Below are positions 1 through 13,679 of a stretch of 64,000 nucleotides of DNA, one piece after another; positions within the stretch are counted from its first letter, which is position 1, and each line of letters opens with the position of its first letter. The notes below the pieces were generated by a model. That model was not told the origin of the DNA, did no database searches, and was given only the letters and a program-made list of their open reading frames with translations. The stretch is from Epiperipatus broadwayi (Eukaryota; Onychophora; Udeonychophora; Euonychophora; Peripatidae), in assembly GCA_028023455.1 (NCBI GenBank), contig JAQFVV010012396.1:10516085-10580084 (forward strand), given 5' to 3'. The translations under genes and the position numbers were made by a program.

Positions 1-112
1 ACAATTTTTAAAAAAAAATAATTATTAATAATTAATTGAGAGGACACATTTATATATATTTACTGAATGTGTGTTTCCTTATTCATTCATTGAAAAAACA
101 AGAATAAAAAAC

Positions 113-256
113 AATTCATCATCATCATCATTATCAACCATTATCAATCCACTGCAGGATGAAGGTCTCTCCAAGTTTAATCCATCTTCTCCGATCTTTA
201 GCTTCTCTTCTCCACATCACCCCTACACATTTTCTTATTTCATCCATCCATCTTAC
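113..256 (-). mobile_element. RTE-type LINE, 3' end fragment
   Basis: Read on the minus strand, this piece matches the last ~150 bases of the element at 57.4-60.5 kb. It encodes the C-terminal motif VRWMDEIRKC, then WRREAKDRRRWIKLGETFILQ broken here into the same order, a stop, and a short (GAT)n tail at 114-135. The 5' part is absent, as expected for a 5'-truncated insertion. Short tandem tails are typical of the RTE clade. The match is close, so the insertion looks fairly recent. Confidence 0.85.
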
Positions 257-3200
257 ATTACTATACCATAATTTTATTTTTTTAATAAAATAACTAGCGA
301 AATGTCTGGCTTTCAATGCATTTAAATATGTTTAGACATTCTTTTTTTTCTTTAACTTTTTTATCTTATAGACATATGATAATAGTCTTGTTATCAAAAA
401 CTATGATTTCTATTTGTTTTGATGTTTTTAAGGCAGTATTAACATTAAGTATATTTTTAAATTTTGTAAAACTTTTAGCATTATGCTTAGAAAACATTTT
501 ATTACATCAAATACTGAACATCAAATTAGAAAGAATAATAAAGAAAAAATAAAATATATTTTAACATAAACTAAAGCTTTTATTAATAAATATGATCACA
601 TAGGGTGCTCCAAGATGGAAAAGTGATTGCTGGCATATTGTAAAATTCATTTACAAATTTTAATTGTTTTTAAACATGATCACATGTCATTCAGAGATGG
701 TGAAATGGCTGCTCATGTATCATAAAAATGTATTAAATTTACAAATTTTAATGGGTTTTTTTGTTTATATTTTTGTTAATTATTATATTTTCGGGAGAGG
801 ATGGATAGTGTATAATTGAAATCATGTATATTGTTATAGCTTAATTTGCATCTTCACTATAATATCAATAATAGTAACAAATTTAATGAGAAAAATAAAA
901 TTGCCAGGCAGAATATTTTGTTTGTAAATGATCACTAAATTATATTTGAAAATTATTATAATATTTTTATACTGTTATAATTTTTAAAAATATTAAGATT
1001 AAAAATGCTAAGTTTGCAAAAAAAGATAATTTTTTTCTTTTTAAAATCAATTGCTTTTTGATTCTTGGCAAAGGATGAATTAAATTTTTATTTATTTGCA
1101 CATGTATATAAAATAGTAAGCTGGAAAACCATAGAATCTGACTTCTTCAATAATCCTGTTCCATTGATTAGAACTTGAAAATCGTATTTAAAATTCCCGT
1201 AAAAAGGAATATAAATAAGAACTTAGAAGATAGGATACAAAAACCTGAGATTAATCTATAAGAAAACTAATTCTTGGTACTATGGTTAAGATCTTGATAA
1301 TTTAATATAATGTTAATAATGGAAGTCAATCAAAAACTATTAAAATAGTATTAAATAATACTTTTCTTAACTATTGAATTGTATGATAAACTACCATTTC
1401 CACATTTCTTCAAATCTCTGTATACATAAATGATTATCGTTTTGTTTTTCAAAATGATTTTGTTTAACTAATTTATGCAAAATAAATCTGCAGAAATTAC
1501 TTTTGTAAATTAAATTATTTTTGCTTTCTGTATTTTATTTCATAATGAAAAATAAATATACAGTTAAGTGTGTGTATTGTTAAACTTTATTAAAAATAAT
1601 TTTATAATATATAAGTTTACTATTTAATAATAATGTGGGAGGAAGAAAACATTCTTGATTTAGTTATGTAATATTGTTACAGGAAATGATAACAACACAC
1701 CCTCTCTTGTCTCATTATACTTGATTATACTTGAGAAACTACTATATTTTCAATAAACTACATCATACATTGTATGAATGAATATAAGTATATGCATGAG
1801 GAGAGACATGCATAGTTTGTAAATACTGAATATATGATTGTTCTTATTAACATAAATTGTGTGAAATTTGACCTATATAATAAAATAAATATGAATTATG
1901 TCCATTATACAACTATAGCATTCACTAGCATTTTAAAAATATATACATTTGGAAATGTGATCAACTCGGTAACAATATGTTCAATTTATGAAATAAGAGA
2001 TATAAACTTATATAGATAAACAGTTATTTATTTATTTGGTTATTTGATTATTATTATTAATTTATTTTTTGTAAATATTATTTGCATTAAAACTTACAAT
2101 AAATTATTTTTCAAATTAATATTTTTTAAAAATATAATGCATATTTCATTCAATACTTGGTCTCAGTTACATTATTTGAAGCTATCATGCTCTATATTTT
2201 ACATTTATACTCTATACTATTATATGCATCATAATCTTTATTGGAAATAAGTCTAAGCATGCCTAATATTATTTGTTATATGTTTGATAGACCTAAGTAT
2301 TTCTGACAATAGTAAAATGAACTAACAACCAATTAGTTTAGAAACAGTTTCCCATTCAGGGTAGATGGGCAAATTTTATATTCTAGTCCATGAGAGAATT
2401 AAATGGACTAATTTAATTCAAGATATCTGAGAAACAAGAGGAATATGTTGGTATGATTTGTGAGAATAGTGATTAATTATGCTTGCTGGAGACCCAGATG
2501 TTATTGTTATATAGAAAAATAGTTAATTGTGTTAAATATGCAAATATCAGATAGTAGTAAAATGTATTTTCAAATATTCTGATATTCAAGTGAAAGAACA
2601 TAAAAATATTTGCAGGTATGATATAAATATAATTACTGTTAGACCATTTTCATTAATGTTAGATAAACCTAAATATACCTTCTATTGTATTGAGTTTCTG
2701 TTATATATATATATATATAATCAGTAAACTAATTTGATAATCTAAGAGTTTTAAGGGTTGTCATTATTTATTGTTGACAAAAATATTGTAGACAAAAGTA
2801 AAATAAAATTATATATATAAAATTATAAAAATATTTATAAGAAATAAAAGTACACACCAATTACTACCATATGAACCAAAACAGTGTAAAGATGAATTAT
2901 CTCATATTATTACCTCAACTTGTATAGAATTGTTTTATTAATTTATTACTTTTGTTAATTATTTTATGGAGGTTTTTGGCAAGGGTTTTTCATTAATGAT
3001 ATGTATACATATTATATGTTTATTTTTATGTATGGATTCTTAAATAAATTTTTACATATATGTATTATATGTGACTTGTGTAGCCGACGTTATTACTTAT
3101 ATTTAAAGTGTACTTTGCTCAAAAGCTGATTGGTTCAAAACAGAAATCTTTTTACCATTAAGTTACTGTGCATTTGATCTTTAGGAACAATAATCGCTTT

Positions 3201-5999
3201 ATATATTTTTTAATATACAGTATACTATAAATCTCTATTTCAAATGTATGTATTTTTGAATTTATATAATTTTTATTTGCAAATATTTTAACTTTTCTTA
3301 TTTAATAATGAGCCTCTGAATGTGTTTTTAAATTAAGATGTATACCAATTTAACCCTTTGAACCAATGCTGATATAAAATGTTAAATGGGTGTACATTAT
3401 AGCTTCAAAATTGTATATAAATACTTTTTGTATAATCAACTTTTCTTTGTTGCAAAATAATGTTTCTTAATGATGTGGAGCCTATTAACATGTAAAATGC
3501 AATGATTGTAACACTTCACAAGTTTAATTAATTTACCTGGTTTAGCAGAAAACTTAACCTGCCTGGGTTGCAAAGTGAATAAACATCCAATATCCATTTT
3601 TTAATTTTTATTATATATTTTAAAAAATTATTTAAAATAACAAAGCTAGAATTTTTATTTTTTAAAAGTGACAATAGCTATTTACTATTTAAAGTTGATG
3701 TTTTATGCAGTGAATGTTGCAAGGAATGCTGGTTAATTTTTGTGGAACTCTTAATAAAATGTAATGGCTTACTTATAACTTACAAGTATTTAATTATGAA
3801 TTATTTGTTTATGAAATCATATACTGGAGATTATATATCTATTAAAATAACTTATTCAGTGATATATATGTGAATATAAAAAATAAATTAATTTTCATAC
3901 GAAATGAAATTTAATTTATCATTATTTCATTACTTGATGAATAATTGAAAATTATTAATAAATGATTTAATTTCATGGTTTTTATTCTGGGCAAATTAAA
4001 TATTTTGAAATAGAAATTTAATAGAATATATACATAAAAATAATAATAATGATGATTTTTTTCAAGGAACTGAAAATGTAATTGAAATTGCTATTTGAAA
4101 ATTCACTTCTTTAATCGACTTTATTTTAACTGATGGAGATAAAATGGGTGAAGTTTAAATGTTTTGTGATTTGAGAAATTTAATTAAAAAGATATTTATC
4201 TTTACATTTTTTATTTTCGTCCCTTAAAAACAAAATGAGAATCTACCAGTATTGATTTAATATATATATATGCAAAATTCTAAAAAAAAAAAAAAAAAAA
4301 AGGTTAACAAGTACAGTAATGTTTTTTTTCTTGCCATGTGAGGAAAATGTTTTTTGTAAAAAGATTTGAGCATAATGTATATGCTGCTTGTATATAGATG
4401 TATTTTTTTTTTTTCAAAATGGCAATCTATATAAAGTTTTAATCCTTTCAAATAATATACTTTAAGTCCCCAAATGACTTTTCCCATACTTATTTTATTA
4501 AATATCTATTTTAAATTTTTATACTTATTTAGATTTTCATTAAAAATGCTCATTGCTATTTTGGAAGAAAAAAAAGAAGTTGAGATGTATGTATATTTAG
4601 AAAGTATTTGTATCTTTTTTCAATAAACTTTTAAGATACTCTAAATGGATCTGATTTATTTTACATCTAACATAAATACTAGTTTGGAATGACATTAAAA
4701 AAAGTGTTTGCTAAAATATATTGTTCCTGACCTGGTATAAAAACTTTATAAATATGCAAGCAAATTAGTTTGGGTTCAAATCTTAAGATGTTTGACTCTT
4801 GAGTTATTAGCTAGAGTAGGATAAAAGAATTAAAGAAAACTTTTGGAATATATGTGCAATTCCAATACAATTCAACCAATAGCCAACAACTAGTTTGGTT
4901 ACCAAAGTAAATTGCTACATAGTGCCTAATGATTTTCAATTTTATATTAGATAGTTCTGGAATAGAATAAAAAGACTGGAATTACTGATTCTAACCCAAG
5001 TAATTGAGTTACAAAAATTTTAATAAGTCATTTAAACTCTCCCCTGAAAGTATAAAGTGCATGATATCATTATCATATAATTCTGTCTAAATATATTCAT
5101 TGATAATTTATTATTTAGGAAGGCAGTTCAAATATTAATTAAAATTTGTAATTACCGTACAACATTGTATTTATTCAATATAAGATCTATTTTTTATTGA
5201 AAAGCAATGAATGGCAATTTAAAGATTCAGAATACAAGAAATAATAAAATCATTAAAATAAATATTTTTTTTTCTTTCAAAATTGGCCCATTAATTCTAC
5301 TATATAAATTATATTCCATATGATTGGCTAAAGGTGTATAATGATGACATTTTACTTATATGTTGGAAAATTTTTTTATTAAATATTTTTTTTTAAAAAA
5401 AATCAAACTATATTTTTCTAAATACATTCGTTAATAATAACTGACAGATTACTATAGAACAAAATGTTTCTTAACAATTCTTATTTATGAACAAAAAAAT
5501 TCTATATATATATATATAATCTTAGAATTCCACATATATTTATATAAATAATATAGGTATATAGATGGAATTCTAGGATTATATATATATCAAAAACTTT
5601 TCAACCTCATATTGTCATCACTTTCAAAATATTCTTAGAAATATATATAAAGTTTTATAAATTATTCAAAGATGTTTTAAATTATAAATAGAATAATAAT
5701 TTTCCACATATACAAATCCAACTATATTTATAGTTTAAAAATTGATTTAATTAATTGGGAAAATCATTTTTGTAACATAAACTATAAATATAAGTGAATT
5801 TGTAAATTTTTGGGAAATTATTATGTATTTACAATTTTAAAACTTTGAATATAATTGATTTTCAAAATGATAATAAAATATGGTTAAAATGTATCTGTAG
5901 ACTAATATATGAATCTAAAGAAATTTTGATTCTTATAATAATCAAAATTTGCAAAGAAAATTAATATATAAAATACAATTTACATTTTAAAATAAATTA
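257..5999. other. A+T-rich DNA without recognisable gene
   Basis: No reading frame here resembles a protein family, and short open frames have the composition of random A+T-rich sequence. Landmarks are an (AT)n run at 2702-2719, an A run at about 4281-4300 and (TA)n near 5502-5518. I see no RNA gene or clear exon. Confidence 0.7.
5510..5592. repeat. short inverted repeat
   Basis: Two imperfect arms, each containing a GAATTC-centred block next to TATATA runs, face each other (about 5513-5540 and 5560-5590). It would form an A+T-rich hairpin. It may be a small foldback element or chance in TA-rich sequence. Confidence 0.4.
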
Positions 6000-6984
6000 A
6001 GTATTTTGCTTACCTCTTCACCATTTACAATGTAGTATATGGTCCCTGGATAATTTTATGAGCATTTTCAATACTTTTGAGGGTAATAACTTGCCCATGT
6101 AGTTGTCCATCTTTTGACAGAATAATTTATTCCAAAAAAAATATGATGTCAATAATTTGGAATCAAAAAAAAGTACCCCAATTCCAAGTTATCAAAGATA
6201 AACACTCATTTGACACACAATACCGAAGGAATAGCTAGTATTATTTATGAGCCAACCATCTAAAAAAATCTGGAGCTTCCTCTTTGTAATTTTTCCTACT
6301 TTTAAAAAATTTCAGATTACATCTAGATTGAATTTTTTAGCATGAACATACTATGCTAATAAATTGTAAAAGATGATGTCAATACATTTGGAACCAGAAT
6401 TACCTAACTTTGAATATTTAGTGACAAATGTAAAATCATGACTTTAATTTGGAATTTTTTATTTTATTCAAAAAACTTCTGACTCAATTCCAGATACTGA
6501 AAATAATGCTCAACATGTTTAGAAAAATGAAAACTACTATAAGCAAAACTAAATAGGTAAAAATTCTTGAATTTATATTACTGAATAATACTCTAAGCAT
6601 TAATTACTCTGTGCAGAGATGCTGTTTTAAAATGTCAAAGCATAGAATTGATCTATCAGAACGTTATTCATGAAAACAAAAGGTATGAGCATGATCAGCA
6701 TGATAGAGACCATGAAAGGTACTGAGATCAGAGTAGGAATAATAATAATATAGCACATTCAAATAAAAAATCTATGACATTTAATCTATTTACTGGTCTG
6801 CCTTTTACACTTCGATACTATGGAATACTGAAAAAATGAGTAACTTATCTGTCTGTGAATATAAAGATAGCTTGATCGAGGCCACCCTTCTTTAATCCAT
6901 TTTTTTTAACTAATTGATAACCAGGATCTTTTTTGTCCATTTGATTACAGCTACAATATTATATCAGTGGATTATCTCTCATAC

Positions 6985-8210
6985 ACATATCTGGCACTCT
7001 AGACAAAATGTCAGCATGACTAGTTTTCTTTTCCAGCTTGCATATAAGTTCAAAGTCATAGGAAACTGATATATTTATTCATCTGATTATCCGTTGATTT
7101 GTATAATTTAGAGTTGTTTTTAAATTTCCCAATATTCATAGCAGAGATCAATGGTCTGTATAAATGTTATATGTACATCTATATACACTGCAAATGTGAT
7201 TGCTAGAGTTTCCTTGTCTATCTGGCTATTGTTTTTTCAACTGCTATTCAAGTTCTGAATGCATATGCAATCAGACCACTTCAATATACTTGATGTGAAA
7301 CAATTGCACCAATTACATATTACATATTTAGAAGTATCAATAGTCACAATTATCTATTGGTGGTTTCTAGAATTTACTAATAATTGACTCAACATTAACA
7401 ATTCTTTTGCCCTTTTAAAGGCTATATCTTATTAGATTCTCCACTTCTATTGCTGTTTTTTTCTTTAACAGATCATATAGCAAAGTTGCCACATGAGAGT
7501 TTTTTGACATGGGATTTTACTTTCAAGAAACTCTCAATAAAGTTTAACAATACTAAAAATGCTTGCAAGTCTTTAATGTTTTTTGGTTTAGTGCATTTTT
7601 AACAGCCCTCATTTTTTCTGGATTTAAGCATTTACCTTTTTAGGTAACATGTTCCAAAAAATTTAATTTCACAGTGGTTCATATACACTTCATGGTATTT
7701 TGTCATGCACTAAATCTCTAGTCTTCCACATACTTTGTTTATATACTCTTAATTCACTTTCCATTTTAGTGGTTATCAAAATTTCATACAGGTAAGGAAT
7801 GATTTTCTATTCTCCTATAGCAAACTATCCATTTTAAATTGGAACATGTTCAGGGTGATAATTATACCATAAGGAAAATCCCACATGAGTATTAATTGTT
7901 AAAAGTTTGGCTGTTCCTGTTATTATTGAAATCTGATAACTGTACATCAATCTTAGTAAAATACAGCACTTTTGTAGCAGTGCTAAGACTTCCCAAAGAC
8001 TAGGTATAGGATATTCTTTTTTATTTATATATTTATATAGAGTTACTTGATAATCACTACATAAATGAACCCAAATAGTTTTAATATTATGATGATGGAT
8101 GCAGCCCACATTGATTCCTCATGTTATAATACCTTTTTTAGCAAATTGTTGAACATTTCTACATCATTTTTCAAAGCAAAAGGGACTTTCCACAATCTGA
8201 AAACAACAAA
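6985..8210 (-). pseudogene. Gypsy pol relic: reverse transcriptase and RNase H
   Basis: Read from 8210 downwards, the fragments follow a Gypsy pol. First comes a block like VPFALKNDVEMFNNLLKKG (8129-8206). Next are VHLCSDYQ (equivalent to the CVDYR block) and YPIPSLWEVLALLQK (the YPIP block, about 7970-8020). FLEHVT and LNPEKMRAVKNA follow (equivalent to FLGHxV and PEKVxAV, 7578-7672). Last is an RNase H end reading YDFELICKLEKKTSHAD then ILSRVPD (6988-7062), where living elements have YDFxIxYxPGKxNxxADxLSR. Stops and frameshifts separate the blocks, so no active enzyme is encoded. The catalytic YxDD box is not preserved. Confidence 0.8.
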
Positions 8211-8467
8211 TTGAGTAAACACTATTAATTATATATCAACCAGCTGTGAAATTAAGGCTGCAGGACTGAACTTAAACAACCATGGATATTTTTCACAGAC
8301 TCCCAATTCCAACTGCCCTCTTTTTATTATTTTTATTTTAATTTCTAATGACTTTAACTAATTCCTGTCTAGAATCAGACTTAAATCTCTCTTTACAATT
8401 TACAGATAGATGTTTCAATCTTGTATTTACTCTCACGAGCACTATTGCAATCCCATATATATATATG

Positions 8468-9357
8468 AAAAACAAAAACAAGTTTTATATACGTAAACTT
8501 GCTATCACTTGTATTTATGATCAATAGATGGAGCTTTACCAAAACCTCCAAACAAGTGTATTTTTGTTTACATAAACGTCAGAGTCAGAAATCATTGTCT
8601 CTTTCGTTGGCTCCACCTTCAGATCAGCTGATTTCAAGCTGATTTGCTATCATCAGTGAAGAATAGGAGTTAGAAACTAGGCTTAAACACTAACTCCAAG
8701 TGTTTATGCAAAAGGTTTCTATCAGTTTAGACACATAAATGTCTTCAAACTCAGCTTAGTAAACCAGATAGCTATATGGGTCTGATATCAGTTCAGTTTC
8801 TCCACACAGTCAAAGCTTCTGTAATATATATCATTGCAAGAAATCTTAAAGGTACATTTACAAAAAACAAAAACAAGTTTTATGTACATAAACCTGCTAT
8901 CGTTTGTATTTATGATCAATAGATGGAGCTTTACCAAGACCTCCAAACAAGTGTATTTTTGTTTACATAAATGTCAGAGTCAGAAATCACTGTCTCTTTC
9001 ATTGGCTCCACCCTCAGATCATCTGATTTCAAGCTGATTTGCTATCATCAGTGAAGGATAGGAGTTAAAGTGTGTAACTCCAAGCGTTTATGCAAAAAGT
9101 TTCTATCAGTTTGCAAGCATGAATCTTTTAAACACATAAATGTCTTCAAACTCAGCTTATTAAGCCAGATAGCTATATGGGTCTGATATCAGTTTCTCCA
9201 CATAGTCAAAGCTTCTGCAATATATATCATTGCAAGAAACCTTAAAGGTACATTTATGAAAAACAAAAACAAGTTTTATATATGTAAACTTGCTATCGCT
9301 TGTATTTATGATCAATAGATGGAGCTTTACCAATACCTCCAAACAAGCGTATTTTTG
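8468..9357. repeat. tandem repeat, ~395-bp unit, about 2.25 copies
   Basis: The block AAAACAAAAACAAGTTTTAT recurs with its AGTTT at 8481, 8876 and 9272, giving periods of 395 and 396 bases. Each unit then carries a highly similar segment with GATCAATAGATGGAGC, CAGAGTCAGAAATCA, GGCTCCACC and GCTATCATCAGTGAAG. The third unit stops about 85 bases in, where TA-rich sequence begins. Copies differ at only scattered bases and a small indel. Short open frames inside are shadows. The array lies inside the Gypsy relic, between its protease and polymerase parts. Confidence 0.9.
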
Positions 9358-9419
9358 TATTTTTTTATATATTATATATATATTAGATTTATCATCAGTC
9401 ATTAACTAAATCCATTTTA

Positions 9420-10170
9420 ACTACAGATATAATCTTATATCTTGTGAGATTTGACCAATCTCTTTGCTACATGAGATCCACCTCCACTATTGATCTCCAT
9501 TCTAACATTCTGTTCGCAAATATGAACATTCAATGCAATGTAATTTTTATCAATATTTATCCTTTACACAACCATTTCCTTGATTTATAGTCAGGTGATA
9601 ATTCTTTACTCTTTCTCAGATTAATATTTACAAACTCATGATGAATGTCCCACCATACCAAATATATGGTATCAATCATTTTAAAATTTACCCTTGTTTT
9701 TAATATGGCTTTTTATACTACACCAATAGTGTGTCCAGATGCTGTCTGTATTCTTCAAGATCATAGTCTCTGCTAATGCTCTATTACAATCATTATTGGT
9801 TTCTTTACATTTATATTATTTTGAAACTATTGCATTACTCAACACAGCTTCATAAGCTATCTCAGCAACAGTTATTTGAGCTTGTTCACAATAACTGGTT
9901 GAGAAGCATGCTGTCCAACTCAACATTGAAATTGCATTATTAGCAAGCATTCACAATTTTGTCATATTCCTGTATCTCTTTACATCATGCCTGTCTTCTA
10001 TTTTTAAAGTGCTGAAGTGCTATGTGTTACATGTAGTGGTCTAGAAATGCATATTTAACTTCTCTTTTAATTCTTCATAACTTCTGGAACTTTTAGATCA
10101 AACAATCGGTTAGCTTTCCCTGCCATCCATATTAATTTCACTATCTTTAGTTTATTATCAACTATATTAT
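9420..10170 (-). pseudogene. Gypsy gag and protease relic
   Basis: Minus-strand fragments near 10083-10130 read like GKANRLFDLKVPE, followed by a KEKLNMHF block and a segment rich in ITVAEIAYEAVLSNA near 9830-9900. This resembles the capsid part of Gypsy gag. Nearer the polymerase, LNVHICEQNVRMEINSGGGS (9478-9540) matches an aspartic protease start, with the catalytic DTGA/DSGA replaced by NSGG. I saw no zinc knuckle. Frames shift several times. The order fits the polymerase relic downstream. Confidence 0.55.
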
Positions 10171-10430
10171 TAATAAAGATATAGCTTTTTCATGTGTTAT
10201 ATAGATTTGTCATCCTGGCTGCATTATTTAGTAGTTATTTTGCAGTGCCATTTTGTTTCTCTTTATTAACTCTTTGCTATTTTTTTTCTTTACCAAGTTC
10301 TTTCAAAGTGTCGGAGACTGTGCCAATCTGCTATATACAGGAATAATCTTATTATTACCATCTGAATATGCATCAAAATTTAAATAAAATAATACTCAGT
10401 GCAGAGGATAAAACTTCACAATTCAGAATT

Positions 10431-12295
10431 TTCTAACGCTGTATAAATGAATAAGTGTACATCTTCATTTATGCAACTAGTTTGCTTGAAAGTTGTTCTT
10501 CCATTGAGCACTTTAGAAAGTACAATTACACATCTTTTCATCATAGATACCGATCATCATTTCCATGGCTTAATTCTACTCTCATCTCTTCTCAACACTG
10601 TACATATACCCAAACATTGCTGCTCTTTCATTTTCTCCCTCTAGCCATTTTCAAAAAGTTTTTATTTGCATCAGCGTAATCTGCATAACGAGGAAATATT
10701 TACATAATTAACATACATTTGTATGTTTTGCATAAATTAATTTTCTAGAGTGTCCAACAATGAAAGTTTTAATCAATATAACATTTGATTATTAGTTACA
10801 TATAACATTTTATTTGATATCACTTTGTACATACATATATACACATATTTAGTCGGGATATTACAAAAAAAAAAAACGTCATAAATTTACCACATTTTTT
10901 TTTAAATGTTGTTTTTTCGTTAAGTATAAAATTTGAACTTTTAATTATTATTAAAACTATGACTTTTCAGAAAAAAACGAACGTTTTTCAAATTTTGCTC
11001 AAATAAAATATATTCTAATCTTTGTTAAAAAGTTATGTGAGTTTTTAAAAATAAAAGGAAAAACCTATAACTGCTACAGTCATATGCTGATATTATCTGT
11101 TATCTTTTTGTCTTCCTTTTTTTAAATATCGGCCCATAAAAATCTGGTGAAGGTATATAATTGAAGATGTTTTTTTTTTTTTTTTTATAAATCAAAAACA
11201 AATATATATATAAAGATTTCGATTATATATTGACTCCAGCTGGCATGATCAAAATTTGGATTCAAGTCCTGGCTAGATAAAATTTATCTTTTTTTTTTGC
11301 ATAATTTTTCTTTCAGGTATCATACCTACCGTTAACCTAGTTAACAATATTAGTTTATTATAAATGAGCAATAGCTATTTTTGTCAGAGGGTAAACAAGA
11401 TTGGACAAATACTCAAACCTTCACTATTTGGCATGCCTAATAAATAATATCCTCTCTTTTGTCACGAACGCTGGTTTACCTTTATGTAAAACATGTTTCT
11501 TTTAACTTGGATCATAAAAAAATATATTTTATTTGTTTTTAAGGAGAGATTGTTTTTCGCACAATGCATATATACGATTTTCAATAGTATTGGTTTTGTC
11601 TAGCTACATAAATACTCACTCTTAGAATGATTTAATATCACTAAACTTTGAAGGACAAAACCTTAGCAAGCAAATAGTACTTACTATACTTTAAATTAAT
11701 TAAGTATTATATACCTCAAAACTATTACTAAATTAATTAATAGATAAAAATGTTGTAAGTGGAATTAATATAAAAATCAATTCACATCCTGAAGACAGCA
11801 TATACTAAATGCAAAAATAAATCAGGAATTGCCCAATGACTGTTTTTGAGAAGAAAGTGTATCTTGATAATTTAAGAATGATAATGTTAACTGTTAAATT
11901 ATTACAATTAATATGTTTTTTAATTTCATTGATACATTTTAAAGCTACTAATGTCTTCCTAAGGCTCATTACTCCAAATAGCTTTTAATATTTATTGATA
12001 AATACATTAAATGCTATTATTAATTTAATGCAGAGGGGAATATGGCAAAGTTTAAGAAATAATTAAATAAAAGTGTTTTACTCAGTCTGTCACTTCGAAA
12101 ATCAAATATTACTAGATCTTCTAAATACCTGAGATGAAGATTTATATTTGCGATTCAGTTTTTATTTTCAGCTACTTTATTGTTTAAAACCTCATTTTGC
12201 CTTTTAAAGTTTTAATTTTTCATATGAAATATAAAAGCTATCAAGGTGATAAGTACCAGAGCTATATTTTTGATATTGTAGATGAAATTATATGT
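10431..12295. other. A+T-rich DNA without recognisable gene
   Basis: Open frames at 10447-10679 show no family resemblance and may be the decayed leader of the Gypsy element. A segment at 11240-11275 contains a GGATTCAAGTCC motif like a Pol III B box, possibly an old SINE end. The rest is A+T-rich with T runs near 11170 and 11290. Confidence 0.6.
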
Positions 12296-12425
12296 TAATA
12301 TACATGATCGTGTGTATCAGTTATATAAGATGGAGTGAATAGTTGAAAGTAGTTTGAAAGTCTGTGTTCAAATTTTCTCTACTTACATCTAAAGTTCAGT
12401 ATATACTTTACACTTGTAGTCAAAT
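12296..12425 (+). repeat. interspersed repeat family B, partial copy
   Basis: This segment (GTGTGTATCAG, GGAGTGAATAGTTGAAAG, GTTTGAAAGTCTG, then TGTTCAAATTTTC) matches, in the opposite orientation, the repeats at 15955-16150 and 33915-34150. The TTCAAAT block resembles a Pol III B box and a TGGATTAAATAG-like block upstream resembles an A box, so a tRNA-derived SINE is possible. Without a cloverleaf this stays an inference. Confidence 0.55.
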
Positions 12426-12829
12426 AAAATTGTTTCATAATAAGACAAACTAAAATCTTCCAAATATTTATAATTGAATACAAGTTAAAGTACACAAATG
12501 TTTTGCAAAATTTTTTAAATTTGAATAAATGAATATTTTACGATTATTGATAAATACAACTGACTAATTAATATAAGGATGTGGTAAAAAAAAATAGTAT
12601 CATTTATAATATTGTTAGTTAAGTAAAACAATATTTTAAGAAAATTGTCAAAAATGGAAATTTAATCCATTGTACGATTTTTTCATATAATTAAATAAAT
12701 CTCACAATATTATATAAAATAAAAGATTATATAATAGCAATAATTGTATATATATATATTATAAAAATAATACAGAAAAATAGAATTTGACATTAAAATA
12801 AAATATGTAGATGTAGAGATTAGTATAGA

Positions 12830-13540
12830 TAAGGACAACAAAATTATATTAAAACATTTCATTAAAGATGATAAATTAAGAAAAATAATTTCTAAAGTTT
12901 ATATCAAGTATGGATTCAAAAGATAGCAGTTATTAAAGATTTTAAACATGAAAATCATAAATATAGTATAGATAAAATAGGTAATTTACAAAAGAAAGTT
13001 TATTGATTTATAAAAAAATTATGCATATAATCCTAAGAGTATTAAAAATATACTTTTTAATTATAAATCATCTAAATTAAATAATAATTCTATTCTAAAT
13101 AATAATAATTGTAATAATAATAGTTCTAATAAAAATAGATAAAACTTTTGTATTTCTTTAAAATTTATAATACATTAATCAAAAATATCTAAATATAAGA
13201 TGGTCAAATAGTAAAAATCTAGATAAATTAATATGTAATTTTTAAATAAAAGATGATATAAAAAATATATAAAAGTATATATATAGTCAAGTGTTGGTGG
13301 CCGAGTAGTCAGCACAGCTGCCTTACAAGCAATTGTCCCGGGTTCGCTTCCTGGCCGATGCTTTAAGGCATGAAATAAAATAAAAAGTATATATATAAAA
13401 TTAATTCAGGAAATTTTAATATGGTTTACTATGAACATATGCAGAAACAATTAGATGAAAGAGCAAAAGAACATAATGTATAAATTGAGAGAAGAATTGA
13501 TAAATCTGTATTATATGTTCATTATTTAAAATATGGATAT
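12830..13540 (+). pseudogene. decayed coding-like region, unknown
   Basis: Fragments on the plus strand read like protein: KVYIKYGFK near 12900, and VYYEHMQKQLDERAKEHNV followed by VLYVHYLKYGYKMDY near 13420-13545. The two YxKYGxK pieces may be related to each other. Two SINEs lie at its edge and within it. I do not recognise a family. It may be an old transposon gene, or chance in A-rich DNA with an asparagine-rich stretch near 13080-13140. Confidence 0.25.
13286..13382 (+). mobile_element. tRNA-derived SINE (family A), copy 1
   Basis: The body starts at a GTTGGTGGCCGAGTAG segment (A-box-like, as in tRNA-Ser/Leu) and holds CGGGTTCGCTTCC (B box) about 50 bases on, then GGCCGATGCT. It is flanked by a 15-bp direct repeat, AAAAGTATATATATA, at 13271-13285 and 13383-13397. 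That repeat is the duplication made on insertion. It shows a mobile SINE rather than a working tRNA gene. Confidence 0.85.
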
Positions 13541-13553
13541 AAAATGGATTATG

Positions 13554-13665
13554 GTCTTGCATTGGTGGTCGAGAGGTCAGCACGAGTGCCTTGCACTAGC
13601 AGGCAGTTGCCCGGGTTGCAGGTTCACGTCCAGGCTGATGCTATGACACTTTTTTTTTTTAAAAA
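13554..13665 (+). mobile_element. tRNA-derived SINE (family A), copy 2
   Basis: This has the family layout: TGGTGGTCGAGAGGTCAGC (A box), GGGTTGCAGGTTCACGTCC (B box), GATGCTATGACAC, then a T run and an A run. The 13-bp flanks AAAATGGATTATG at 13541-13553 and 13666-13678 are identical and mark the target-site duplication. It lies about 170 bases from copy 1, and the two differ at many positions, so they are separate insertions. Confidence 0.9.
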
Positions 13666-13679
13666 AAAATGGATTATGT

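Larger units (their letters stand above)
6000..10430 (-). mobile_element. decayed Ty3/Gypsy LTR retrotransposon
   Basis: On the minus strand this region holds, in order, relics of gag (about 10170-9820), aspartic protease (about 9540-9440), reverse transcriptase (about 8210-7580) and RNase H (about 7560-6985). That is the domain order of Ty3/Gypsy elements. Below 6985 the integrase should follow, but I cannot recognise it. Many stops and frameshifts show it is long dead. A tandem repeat at 8468-9357 separates protease from reverse transcriptase. No LTRs were found, so both ends are approximate. Confidence 0.75.

Noticed and set aside
134-316. 60-codon minus-strand frame as an independent gene
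   Set aside because: Its conserved half is the C-terminal end of the RTE protein; the rest is flanking DNA.
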